The notes under the pieces were generated by a model. That model did no database searches and had not been told where the DNA came from. It worked only from the letters and a program-made list of their open reading frames with translations. A DNA stretch of 64,000 bases from Heterotrichella gracilis. Its lineage: Eukaryota; Sar; Xanthophyceae; Tribonematales; Xanthonemataceae. Location: the NCBI GenBank assembly GCA_032358255.1, contig JAULBX010006997.1:58252-122251 (forward strand), written 5' to 3'. Shown one piece after another: positions 17,964 through 25,598 of this stretch (its first letter is position 1; each line of letters begins with the position of its first letter). Made by a program: the position numbers and the translations under genes.

Positions 17964-18416
17964 TTATTCTCTGTTTTTACTATCCATAATAATCGTAACC
18001 GGACCATCGTTTACCAAAGATACTTTCATATCTGCACCAAATTCACCGCTTTTAACCGGTTTTGATAAAAGGATTGTCGTTTCAGACAGAAATTTTTCAT
18101 ACAATGGAATGGCTTTTTCGGGTCGAGCTGCTTTTATGAACGAAGGACGGTTTCCTTTTTTGGTAGAGGCATGTAAGGTAAATTGACTTACCACCAAAAT
18201 ATCACCATTGATTTGTTTCACATCGAGATTCATTTTTCCTTCTTCATCCGAAAAGATGCGCATGTTGCAGAGTTTTGTGCAGAGGTATGTGATGTCCTCC
18301 TCGGAGTCTTCGTCTTCAATGCCTAAAAGCACTAATAACCCGGCATCTATAGATGAATGGATATTTCCATCAATAGTGACCTGAGCTGAGCTGACGCGTT
18401 GAATGACGAGGCGCAT
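17964..18416 (-). CDS. dtd: D-aminoacyl-tRNA deacylase
   Basis: This 150-residue protein has both family signatures: SQFTL (77-81) and the chirality-checking Gly-Pro in NDGPVT (136-141). It removes D-amino acids (and glycine from tRNA-Ala) that are wrongly attached to tRNA. Full length with an ordinary ATG start. It lies between an enoyl-CoA hydratase relative and pyrR. Confidence 0.95.
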   Translation of the reverse strand: MRLVIQRVSSAQVTIDGNIHSSIDAGLLVLLGIEDEDSEEDITYLCTKLCNMRIFSDEEGKMNLDVKQINGDILVVSQFTLHASTKKGNRPSFIKAARPEKAIPLYEKFLSETTILLSKPVKSGEFGADMKVSLVNDGPVTIIMDSKNRE

Positions 18417-18422
18417 GGGGAA

Positions 18423-18464
18423 GTTATTAGTTAAAGGTTATTAGTTAAACGTTATACGTTAATA
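18423..18464. repeat. Short tandem repeat, 14-bp unit
   Basis: Two 14-base units differing only at the last base (GTTATTAGTTAAAG and the same ending in C, at 18423-18436 and 18437-18450) are followed by a diverged third unit (GTTATACGTTAATA). Just after it, AACCTGGAAC and AACCTGAAAC-like words appear. This is intergenic spacer between the enoyl-CoA hydratase relative and dtd and looks like dispersed low-complexity repeat. Confidence 0.6.
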
Positions 18465-18509
18465 GTTATGCCCAACCTGGAACAAGAAACCTGAAACATC
18501 AAACATTAA

Positions 18510-19268
18510 TTAGTTTTTCGCTTTAAACTTATTGATGGCATTGATCGTAAAATCGCTCAGCACTAACTTGCCACTCATGCCGGCACGTTCAATTAAAAGC
18601 GTGTCCCAGTTCTCGGTGCCTTGCCACATCACCTTTTTAAGCATGTACATGGCTTCTGGATTGCTGCTTGCTAATTTTGTAGCAAGTGATTCAATGGCTT
18701 TATCCATCTCTTCAATGGTGGAAAATAATTCCTGATACAAACCTTTTTCTTTGGCCCATTGCGCGCTTTGCCATTCGGTAGCGTTAATGGTCATTTGACA
18801 AAAAGCAGAAGTGCCAACCTTACGTTCAACAGCCGGACCAACTACAAATGGTCCAATCCCTACCGCAAGTTCACTGAGTTTTGCAGAAGCACCTTCTACA
18901 GCAAAGGTGTAATCTGCGCTAGAGGCAATGCCAACGCCACCTCCAACAGCCTTTCCCTGAACACGGGCAATGATAAATTTAGGAGCTTTACGCATGGCAT
19001 TAATAACAGCTGCGAAGCCTGAGAAAAAGGTTAATCCGGTTTCCAGATCTTTTATAGCGATCAATTCGTCAAAACTGGCACCGGCACAAAAAGCTTTATC
19101 TCCCTCGCTTTTTAACACGATCACTTTCGCAGAATCGTCTTTGCCTAATTTTTCGATCTCTGCTGCCAAATTGCGCAACTGTTGTCCGGGCATGGAATTA
19201 CTTTGAGGATGAAAAAAAGTAATTGTTCCGATTCCGTTCTTTATTTCTGATTTTACGAAGGCTTCCAT
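18510..19268 (-). CDS. Enoyl-CoA hydratase/isomerase family protein
   Basis: This 252-residue crotonase-fold protein has the CoA-binding KAFCAGASFDEL segment (58-69) and the oxyanion-hole GKAVGGGVGIA region (105-115). Classical hydratases use two glutamates. Here the first position is glycine (GGGVGIA where GGGxELA is usual), and only the second glutamate, Glu133 in LSELAVG, is kept. That pattern fits an isomerase or another crotonase reaction better than plain hydration. Its substrate is unknown. It follows the toxin/antitoxin pair on the same strand. Confidence 0.85.
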   Translation of the reverse strand: MEAFVKSEIKNGIGTITFFHPQSNSMPGQQLRNLAAEIEKLGKDDSAKVIVLKSEGDKAFCAGASFDELIAIKDLETGLTFFSGFAAVINAMRKAPKFIIARVQGKAVGGGVGIASSADYTFAVEGASAKLSELAVGIGPFVVGPAVERKVGTSAFCQMTINATEWQSAQWAKEKGLYQELFSTIEEMDKAIESLATKLASSNPEAMYMLKKVMWQGTENWDTLLIERAGMSGKLVLSDFTINAINKFKAKN

Positions 19269-19274
19269 TTTGAA

Positions 19275-19610
19275 TTATTTTGGTTTGATTTTTTTAATGG
19301 CTTTAAATATTTTAGGATTTTGACTTCCATGAAATGTTCTTAATACTTCAATCTTTTCAGATCTGATGCGATAAATTACTAAGTATTTTCCAAGAATGAT
19401 ATTTCTGTAAATTTGTGTTTTAGTCTCAAGATGTCGACACTCTGGATGCATATTGAACAAATAAGAAAGACCGTGTGTGTAATGTAAAATTTGTTCTTGA
19501 AAAAAATCAGCCATTCTTTCACCAAAAGTTTCATTGCCATAGAGGTACACGGCTTTTAAATCATCATAAAAAGTAGAACTATAAACTACTTTTTTAACGA
19601 CTTTTTCCAT
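19275..19610 (-). CDS. RelE/ParE-family toxin of a type II toxin-antitoxin pair
   Basis: This 111-residue basic protein has the RelE/ParE fold pattern: an N-terminal YSSTFYDDLKAVYLY helix region, a central CRHLETKTQIYRNIILGKYLVIYRI beta segment and a C-terminal VLRTFHGSQNP strand, which is typical of ParE toxins. The target (gyrase for ParE, ribosome-bound mRNA for RelE) cannot be told from sequence alone. It overlaps the end of the small upstream gene by 25 bases, the usual coupling of antitoxin then toxin, and it ends 6 bases before the enoyl-CoA hydratase relative. Confidence 0.85.
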   Translation of the reverse strand: MEKVVKKVVYSSTFYDDLKAVYLYGNETFGERMADFFQEQILHYTHGLSYLFNMHPECRHLETKTQIYRNIILGKYLVIYRIRSEKIEVLRTFHGSQNPKIFKAIKKIKPK

Positions 19611-19753
19611 AAATTAAATTTGCGAGTAATTTCTTCGAGGGAGTAAAAGGGTCCTTTCTCCGCCTCTTTTATTAAAGCAACGAATTCTTCCTGTGACATA
19701 GGTTCGCCTGGGATAGCAAGATTTCTTTTAGATTTAACTTTAGAATTGCGCAT
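19586..19753 (-). CDS. Antitoxin partner of the RelE/ParE-family toxin
   Basis: This small protein ends 25 bases inside the toxin gene. An upstream in-frame ATG at 19852 would add 33 residues rich in Phe and Leu and would begin inside a palindromic repeat. I therefore prefer ATG at 19753, giving 55 residues. The N-terminus is basic (MRNSKVKSKRN). The C-terminal half carries MSQEEFVALIKEAEKGPFY, the form seen in many ParD-like antitoxins without an obvious DNA-binding fold. It probably neutralises the toxin by wrapping around it. Confidence 0.75.
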   Translation of the reverse strand: MRNSKVKSKRNLAIPGEPMSQEEFVALIKEAEKGPFYSLEEITRKFNLWKKSLKK

Positions 19754-19850
19754 AGTCAAATTTAATGAATTTTTAGAAAAAAATAAAATTCCAAAAAACG
19801 GATATAAACGGCATTCATAGTCTAATTTTAAAGAGAAAAGATTTTGAAAC

Positions 19851-19870
19851 ATACCGATAGTTATCGGTAT
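19851..19870. repeat. Palindromic repeat (REP-like)
   Basis: The 9-bp arms ATACCGATA and TATCGGTAT are separated by GT. CAGAATGAC follows directly, a combination I associate with dispersed intergenic repeats of Bacteroidota. The CCGATA/TATCGG core is shared with the palindrome at 15775-15792. It sits just after the end of pdhC and before the toxin/antitoxin pair, where it could also fold in the transcript. Confidence 0.7.
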
Positions 19871-19883
19871 CAGAATGACTTTT

Positions 19884-21482
19884 CTATGCCAACATCGTCA
19901 CCGGATTCTCAATAAATGTTTTTAAAGTTTGTAAAAAGGCTGCACCTGTTGCACCATCTACTGTGCGGTGATCGCAGGCCAGACTTAACATCATGGTATT
20001 TCCGGGAACAACAGCGCCGTTTTTTACCACAGGCACTTGTTTGATGGCACCAACAGAAAGAATACAAGAGGCTGGCATATTAATGATGGAAGTGAAGGAT
20101 TCAATTCCAAACATTCCTAAATTAGAAACCGTAAATGTATTTCCGTCCATTTCAGCCGGTTGTAATTTTTTGTCTTTTGCGCGTTTGGCCAGTTCTTTCG
20201 CTTCAGCAGAGATCTGACTGAAGGATTTTTGATCAGTGAATTTAATGACAGGCACCACCAATCCATCTTCTACGGCTACGGCCATGCCAATATGAATGTG
20301 TGAATAGGTTCTCACTTTGTCGCCCATCCAGCTGGTGTTTACTTTAGGATGTTTACGCAATGCTGCGGCACAGGCTTTGATCACCATGTCGTTGAACGAA
20401 ATCTTAGTATCAGGAATGGCATTAATAGCGGTACGGGAAGCAATGGCATTTTCCATATCCACTTCAATGTTCAAATAAAATACCGGAATGCTGGTGGTAG
20501 ATTCCAATAAACGACGGGCAATGGCCTTGCGCATTTGTGAAGCCGGCTCGTCGGTAAAACTTTCTACACCTGCTGCTATGACAGAACCGTTAGCTTTAGA
20601 ACCGGCTGCACCCGGTTTGTAATTTTCAATATCTATTTTTGTGATCCGTCCGTTTTCGGCAGAACCTTTTACTTGTGAGAGATCAATTCCTTTTTCCTTT
20701 GCTAAAGCTTTGGCAAGAGGCGATGCTTTGATTCTTGCGTCAGAACTACTGCCGGATGAAACGGTCGCAGAGCTTGCTGCAGAAGTCGTTGTTTTTTGAG
20801 GAGCAGCTTCCGTTTTTGGTGCCGCTGTTCCATTAGAAGCTGAGGCTGTTGCTAATATCGCCTGTACATCTTCTCCGCCTTTTCCTAAAATAGCAATGAT
20901 ACTATCTACCGGAGTTCCTTTGCCTTCTTCAATTCCTTGGTAAATCAATACACCATCCTGAAAAGATTCAAATTCCATAGTGGCTTTATCCGTTTCAATA
21001 TCTGCTAATAATTCGCCACTCTTTACTTTGTCTCCTACTTTTTTATGCCATTTAGCTAAAACCCCATCGGTCATGGTATCGCTTAATTTTGGCATTCGAA
21101 CAATTTCAACACCGGCCGGTAATTTTGCGGGAGCACTTGTATTTGCAACACTCGCTGCCGGAGCCGGAGTACTTGCCGTTTCTGTTGTTTTTGCCGGTGC
21201 TTTTCCGCCGCTATCACCACTCAATAAAGCGGAAATATCTTCGCCTTCTTTTCCTAAAATGGCAATGAGCGAATCAACAGGAACCGTTCCTTTTTCTTGA
21301 ACGCCAATATGCAATAACACACCATCCTGAAAGGATTCAAATTCCATGGTAGCCTTATCTGTTTCAATATCGGCCAATAATTCGCCGCTTTTCACTTTAT
21401 CACCTACTTTTTTATGCCATTTGGCAATGACGCCATCTGTCATGGTATCACTCAACTTGGGCATTCTTACTATTTCAGCCAT
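19884..21482 (-). CDS. pdhC: Pyruvate dehydrogenase E2 (dihydrolipoamide acetyltransferase), two lipoyl domains
   Basis: The domains, in order, are lipoyl domain 1 (about 3-78, lipoyl Lys43 in ETDKATM), an Ala/Pro-rich linker, lipoyl domain 2 (about 126-203, Lys166), a linker, the peripheral subunit-binding domain (about 250-286; IKASPLAKALAKEKGIDL) and the acetyltransferase domain (about 310-532, with DHRTVDG near the end). It transfers acetyl groups from E1 to CoA. The two lipoyl domains are nearly identical in protein and close in DNA, showing recent duplication or gene conversion. It belongs with pdhA, from which it is separated by an inserted four-helix-bundle gene. Confidence 0.95.
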   Translation of the reverse strand: MAEIVRMPKLSDTMTDGVIAKWHKKVGDKVKSGELLADIETDKATMEFESFQDGVLLHIGVQEKGTVPVDSLIAILGKEGEDISALLSGDSGGKAPAKTTETASTPAPAASVANTSAPAKLPAGVEIVRMPKLSDTMTDGVLAKWHKKVGDKVKSGELLADIETDKATMEFESFQDGVLIYQGIEEGKGTPVDSIIAILGKGGEDVQAILATASASNGTAAPKTEAAPQKTTTSAASSATVSSGSSSDARIKASPLAKALAKEKGIDLSQVKGSAENGRITKIDIENYKPGAAGSKANGSVIAAGVESFTDEPASQMRKAIARRLLESTTSIPVFYLNIEVDMENAIASRTAINAIPDTKISFNDMVIKACAAALRKHPKVNTSWMGDKVRTYSHIHIGMAVAVEDGLVVPVIKFTDQKSFSQISAEAKELAKRAKDKKLQPAEMDGNTFTVSNLGMFGIESFTSIINMPASCILSVGAIKQVPVVKNGAVVPGNTMMLSLACDHRTVDGATGAAFLQTLKTFIENPVTMLA

Positions 21483-21489
21483 TTCTATG

Positions 21490-21901
21490 AATTAAAAATT
21501 GTAAATTAAAAATTAAGAATGTTAGATACTCTGTTTTGTTGTTTTAACAATTGAAGAAATTATATTCATAATTTCTTTACTTTCTTTTAAGTTTGGTTCG
21601 AAATCAAGATCCACCAATTTGGATTCTTTCAGAAGTCTTAACCAATAATTAGCTTCACGTGTTTCTTTTAATGAAATATTCATTTTGGATAAAAAATCTC
21701 TTTTACTCTGACCCGCAATAGCCTCTTCAACATTAGCGCCTATACTGGTTCCTGAGCGCAATAGTTGTTTAGAAAGAACATATTCTTTCTTCTCAACCAT
21801 TTGTATATAAAGTTTAATTGTATCTAACGCAAATTGAAATGTTCTATCTTGAATAAGATTTTTCTTCATAATTCTTAATTTTTAATTCTCAATTTTTAAT
21901 T
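21490..21901. repeat. 31-bp inverted repeat framing the four-helix-bundle gene
   Basis: The left arm at 21490-21520 and the right arm at 21871-21901 are inverted copies matching at 29 of 31 positions, differing only at the central dinucleotide. The enclosed reading frame (21522-21869) starts and stops one base inside the arms. The 412-base unit fills nearly the whole gap between pdhA and pdhC, beginning 7 bases from one and ending 2 bases from the other. The arms are AT-rich (AATTAAAAATTAAGAAT core). In RNA they would form a long stem with the gene in its loop. Confidence 0.85.
21522..21869 (-). CDS. Four-helix-bundle protein (23S rRNA IVS-type, IVP family)
   Basis: This 115-residue all-helical protein has the IVP signature: FALDTIKLY, LSKQLLRSGTSIGANVEEAIAG (about 37-58), then KMNISLKETREANYWLRLL. 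Proteins of this family are encoded in intervening sequences of 23S rRNA genes and as free-standing genes, and they are related to the Avd subunit of diversity-generating retroelements. Their function is mostly unknown and binding to nucleic acid is suspected. It sits between pdhA and pdhC, inside a 31-bp inverted repeat, and seems to be a small inserted unit. Confidence 0.9.
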   Translation of the reverse strand: MKKNLIQDRTFQFALDTIKLYIQMVEKKEYVLSKQLLRSGTSIGANVEEAIAGQSKRDFLSKMNISLKETREANYWLRLLKESKLVDLDFEPNLKESKEIMNIISSIVKTTKQSI

Positions 21902-21903
21902 AA

Positions 21904-22917
21904 CTACTCTATAATGTAAGGATAATTCGGTTCTGCATAAATGTCTTTAAATAATTCATCCGGCTCAGGGTACGGACTTTCTTCAGCAAACTGCACCGAT
22001 TCATCTACCAATGCTTTTACTCTTGCTTCTGCTGCTTCAACGCCGGCATCATCTATCCAGTTATTTTTCTTTAAAGTTACCAGTACTTTTTCAATGGGGT
22101 CTTGCGATTGGTATTCTTTCACTTCATCCTTGGTACGGTAGGTTTGAGCATCACTCATACTATGTCCTTTGTAACGATACGTTTTCATTTCTAAAAAAGT
22201 CGGACCATCTCCTCTGCGCGCACGATTTACGGCTTCTTCCATCGCCTCATGCACCGCTTCCACATTTAATCCGTCTACCGGCTTACTTGGCATATCGTAT
22301 GCTAATCCTAATTTCCATAGGTCATGCACGTTACTGGTTCTAACCACAGAGGTTCCCATGGCATACATGTTATTTTCCACAATAAAGATCACAGGCAATT
22401 TCCAGTTCATGGCCATGTTAAAGGCTTCGTGTAAAGCACCTTGTCTCACTGCGCCATCTCCCATCGAGCATACACACACATGATCGGTTCCTAAGTATTT
22501 TTCTGCAAACGCAATTCCGGCTCCTAATGGAATCTGGCCGCCCACAATCCCGTGTCCGCCCACAAAACCATGTTCTTTACTAAAAATGTGCATACTTCCG
22601 CCTTTGCCCTTGCTGCAGCCGGTGATCTTGGCGTACATTTCAGCCATTACGTATTTTGGATGTAAACCTAATCCAATAGGATGCGCATGACAACGGTAAG
22701 CGGTGATGTGCTGATCACCTTTTTTGGTGGCACTCACGGTACCGGCAACAATGGCTTCCTGACCAATATATAAGTGACAAAAACCTTTAATTTTTTGTTG
22801 CACATATACTTGTCCGGTTTTTTCCTCAAAACGACGCATTAAGAGCATCGATTCGTACCATTTTAAATATTGTTCTTTGGTAAACTTGAGTTTTTTCTCT
22901 GTAATGGTTTTGCCCAT
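21904..22917 (-). CDS. pdhA: Pyruvate dehydrogenase E1 component, alpha subunit
   Basis: This 337-residue thiamine-diphosphate enzyme has the ThDP motif running from GDGA (153-156) to ENN (181-183), and the phosphorylation-loop-like YRYKGHSMSDAQTYRTK region near 250. It decarboxylates pyruvate and passes the acetyl group to E2. An in-frame ATG at 22980 would add 21 hydrophobic residues (MHFYSFFTDF...), which is not expected for a cytoplasmic enzyme and would lie upstream of the promoter-like box at 22939-22946, so I chose 22917. The E1 beta gene is not in this window. Confidence 0.95.
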   Translation of the reverse strand: MGKTITEKKLKFTKEQYLKWYESMLLMRRFEEKTGQVYVQQKIKGFCHLYIGQEAIVAGTVSATKKGDQHITAYRCHAHPIGLGLHPKYVMAEMYAKITGCSKGKGGSMHIFSKEHGFVGGHGIVGGQIPLGAGIAFAEKYLGTDHVCVCSMGDGAVRQGALHEAFNMAMNWKLPVIFIVENNMYAMGTSVVRTSNVHDLWKLGLAYDMPSKPVDGLNVEAVHEAMEEAVNRARRGDGPTFLEMKTYRYKGHSMSDAQTYRTKDEVKEYQSQDPIEKVLVTLKKNNWIDDAGVEAAEARVKALVDESVQFAEESPYPEPDELFKDIYAEPNYPYIIE

Positions 22918-22938
22918 GGTGCTATTGTATATAGGACA

Positions 22939-22946
22939 CAAAAATA
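22939..22946 (-). promoter_or_regulatory. pdhA promoter -7 box candidate
   Basis: TATTTTTG on the minus strand matches the Bacteroidota -7 consensus TAnnTTTG at all fixed positions, 21 bases before the chosen pdhA start codon. No clear TTG -33 element stands at the usual spacing, so confidence is limited. Confidence 0.45.
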
Positions 22947-23062
22947 GCAGAAAATCGGTAAAAAATGAATAAAAGTGCACCCTGATGAAAAATGCCTATC
23001 GGCGGTGTAAGATCATTCTTTATTCTTTAGAAATAAGATTATCTTTCTGAATTTAATCGCAA

Positions 23063-24097
23063 ATGGAACTCAGCCACAAACTCTACTTACTGGAATTTAT
23101 TCATCCCTTTGGCGTATCATCCAACACTCGAAAACACACGGAAAGTGTTTTTTTAAGATTGGAGTTGAAGGGGTTTGTTGGCTACGGAGAAGCCTGTCTA
23201 CCGGCTTATTTGGGCGAGACTGTTGCTGAAACACAACTTTTTTTTGATCGGGCGAAAGTGCTTCTGAAAACAATGAATTTGAAACAAGGGATCTCTCGTA
23301 TTTTAGCGCAGATTGATCAGATCTCCCCCGGAAATAATGCTGCAAAAGCCGCTATTGATATGGCTTTACATGATCTACAAGCAAAAATTGAGCATAAAAC
23401 GTTTAGGGATCTAAAGGGTTGGGAAAAAGTGCTGCCTATGGCTACTTCCATTACCATTGGCATTGATAAGGAAGAGGTTCTTCAACAAAAAATTCAGGCG
23501 GCTTCTGAGTTTGCGATCCTAAAGATCAAAGCCGGCACCCAAGATGACAAACAACTCATTCAACTGATCCGAAAGTACACGACTAAACCCTTGTATGTGG
23601 ACGTGAATCAAGGCTGGACCATTAAAGAAAGGGTTTTAGAGATGTGTTATTGGATGAGGGATCAGAATGTGATCCTCCTTGAACAGCCCATGCCGGTGGC
23701 CATGAAAGAGGAAATGAAATGGCTGACAGAACGCAGTCCGATTTTAACTATTGCCGATGAAAGTGTGAAACGTTTAAAAGATCTGGAATCCTTGAATGGT
23801 GCTTTTTCAGGTATCAATATTAAATTAATGAAATGTACCGGATTGGCAGAAGCCATGAAGATGATAGCGTTTTGCAAACAACATGATCTAAAGATTTTAT
23901 TGGGATGTATGGCGGAAAGTTCCTGCGCTACCACTGCCATGGCCCAATTGATGCATTTTGCCGATTACATTGATCTGGATGCGCCGCAATTATATAAGAA
24001 CGATCCGTTTACCGGTGTAACATATAAAAATGGCAAAGTGGTTTTGAATGATTTACCCGGAATAGGGGTGGAGCCAAAATTTGATTTGTTTGACTAA
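23063..24097 (+). CDS. Dipeptide epimerase (enolase superfamily, L-Ala-D/L-Glu epimerase-like)
   Basis: This 344-residue enolase-superfamily protein has an N-terminal capping domain (about 1-115) and a TIM barrel. The barrel shows the KIKAG motif with its catalytic lysine (near 155), metal-ligand segments DVNQGW, EQPM and ADESV, and the second lysine in NIKLMKCTG. This pattern is typical of Ala-Glu epimerases that act on dipeptides released from murein, though other dipeptide specificities occur. It is a single gene divergent from pdhA. Residues in the specificity loop cannot be judged by eye. Confidence 0.85.
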   Translation: MELSHKLYLLEFIHPFGVSSNTRKHTESVFLRLELKGFVGYGEACLPAYLGETVAETQLFFDRAKVLLKTMNLKQGISRILAQIDQISPGNNAAKAAIDMALHDLQAKIEHKTFRDLKGWEKVLPMATSITIGIDKEEVLQQKIQAASEFAILKIKAGTQDDKQLIQLIRKYTTKPLYVDVNQGWTIKERVLEMCYWMRDQNVILLEQPMPVAMKEEMKWLTERSPILTIADESVKRLKDLESLNGAFSGINIKLMKCTGLAEAMKMIAFCKQHDLKILLGCMAESSCATTAMAQLMHFADYIDLDAPQLYKNDPFTGVTYKNGKVVLNDLPGIGVEPKFDLFD

Positions 24098-24161
24098 GAA
24101 CCTGTTTTATCTTTTTATCCTAAAAACATGTGGTTAAGCTCTGAACATTGCCGAAAAATCT

Positions 24162-24169
24162 TACTTTTG
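24162..24169 (+). promoter_or_regulatory. -7 box candidate before the MBOAT gene
   Basis: TACTTTTG matches TAnnTTTG exactly and lies 16 bases before the MBOAT start codon. No good -33 partner is seen. Confidence 0.4.
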
Positions 24170-24185
24170 TGAGCCTTAATTTTAT

Positions 24186-25598
24186 ATGGTTTTTAGCGGA
24201 ATCACCTACTTAGTTTATTTTCTCCCGGTATTTATTTTATTATACCACCTGGTGCCGCATAAATTTAAAAATGCGGTTATTCTTTGTGCGAGTATTTATT
24301 TTTACAGTTGGGGTGGACCAAAATTTATTTTTGTTATTCTTGGAACTACTTTTTTAGATTTTTTGCTGGTGAATGCCATGCACAATCAAAAAACAAAAAA
24401 ATCTAAAACTCTATACCTTATTATTTCACTTTGCTTAAACTTGGGTCTGCTTTTTTATTTTAAGTACTGCAATTTTTTTATTGAGAATATCAATGCGGTA
24501 ATGGGAACCGAGATCAGCTGGTTAAAAGTAGTTCTGCCAATTGGTATCTCGTTTTACACCTTTGAAAGTTTAACTTACGTGATTGATGTTTACCGTGGCG
24601 TTCATAAACCTTTAAAAAACGTGTGGCATTATCAAACCTATATTTTATTGTTTCCTAAATTAATTGCCGGTCCAATTGTACGTTATCACGACATTGCCGA
24701 CCAAATTACGAATCGCGAAAAAAATTACACACCGGATGTAAAACTGAGTGGTTTTTTTATTTTTTGTTTAGGACTCGCTAAAAAAACAATTCTGGCAAAT
24801 ACCTTGGGTATGCAAGCCGATGCCGTTTTTAGTTTGCCGATAGAACAGGTGGACACCACCACTGCCTGGATCGGGGCAATCGCGTATACCTTTCAGATCT
24901 ATTTTGATTTCAGCGGATACAGCGACATGGCGATTGGATTAGGAAAAATAATGGGCTTCCGTTTCCCTGAAAATTTCAACAATCCTTATATCTCGGGAAG
25001 TATCACGGAATTTTGGCGCAGGTGGCACATCACACTGGGAACTTGGATGAAGAATTATTTATACATTCCATTAGGTGGAAATAAAGTGTCGAACTCTAAG
25101 CTCTACCGCAATTTAATTCTGGTGTTTTTATTCTCCGGTCTTTGGCATGGCGCCAGCTGGAACTTTGTACTTTGGGGCGCCTATCACGGTTTGTTTTTGG
25201 TCTTAGAACGCTTGTTTCTTGGAAACGTATTCGCAAAGCTTGGAAAATTTATTTCGGTGCCAATCACTTTTGTTATAGTTATTACCGGTTGGGTCTTGTT
25301 TAGAAATGAAGATCTTTCGTATGCTACTCAGGTGATCAAACAAATGTATTCCTTTGAGTTTTTTCATGGTAAGTTTGCCATGAATAATGATTTTATCGCC
25401 ATGGCGGTGCTGGCTTTGATCATCTCGTTTTTTGCGCTTAGTGCCAAAACAAAACGCATTCAAGAAAAGTTGTATGGTGAGAATTTTTCGTCAAGGGCAA
25501 AGTGGGCAGTATTGTTGGGTGGTGTTTTGTTGTATTATGTTTCATTAACCTACGTATCGGCTTTGAATTTTAATCCCTTTATTTATTTTAGGTTTTAA
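24186..25598 (+). CDS. MBOAT-family O-acyltransferase (AlgI-like)
   Basis: This 470-residue polytopic membrane protein has the MBOAT core: EFWRRWHITLGTWMKNYLYIPLGG and GLWHGASWNFVLWG with the catalytic histidine near residue 321. AlgI/PatA/DltB-type proteins carry acetyl or other acyl groups across the membrane for O-acylation of exported polysaccharides. The following gene overlaps its stop codon (TAATG) and encodes the usual extracytoplasmic transferase partner. No polysaccharide synthesis genes are adjacent, so the acceptor is unknown. Confidence 0.92.
   Translation: MVFSGITYLVYFLPVFILLYHLVPHKFKNAVILCASIYFYSWGGPKFIFVILGTTFLDFLLVNAMHNQKTKKSKTLYLIISLCLNLGLLFYFKYCNFFIENINAVMGTEISWLKVVLPIGISFYTFESLTYVIDVYRGVHKPLKNVWHYQTYILLFPKLIAGPIVRYHDIADQITNREKNYTPDVKLSGFFIFCLGLAKKTILANTLGMQADAVFSLPIEQVDTTTAWIGAIAYTFQIYFDFSGYSDMAIGLGKIMGFRFPENFNNPYISGSITEFWRRWHITLGTWMKNYLYIPLGGNKVSNSKLYRNLILVFLFSGLWHGASWNFVLWGAYHGLFLVLERLFLGNVFAKLGKFISVPITFVIVITGWVLFRNEDLSYATQVIKQMYSFEFFHGKFAMNNDFIAMAVLALIISFFALSAKTKRIQEKLYGENFSSRAKWAVLLGGVLLYYVSLTYVSALNFNPFIYFRF

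Noticed and set aside
21522-21869. Diversity-generating retroelement suggested by the Avd-related fold
   Set aside because: No reverse transcriptase, template repeat or variable target gene is seen nearby.
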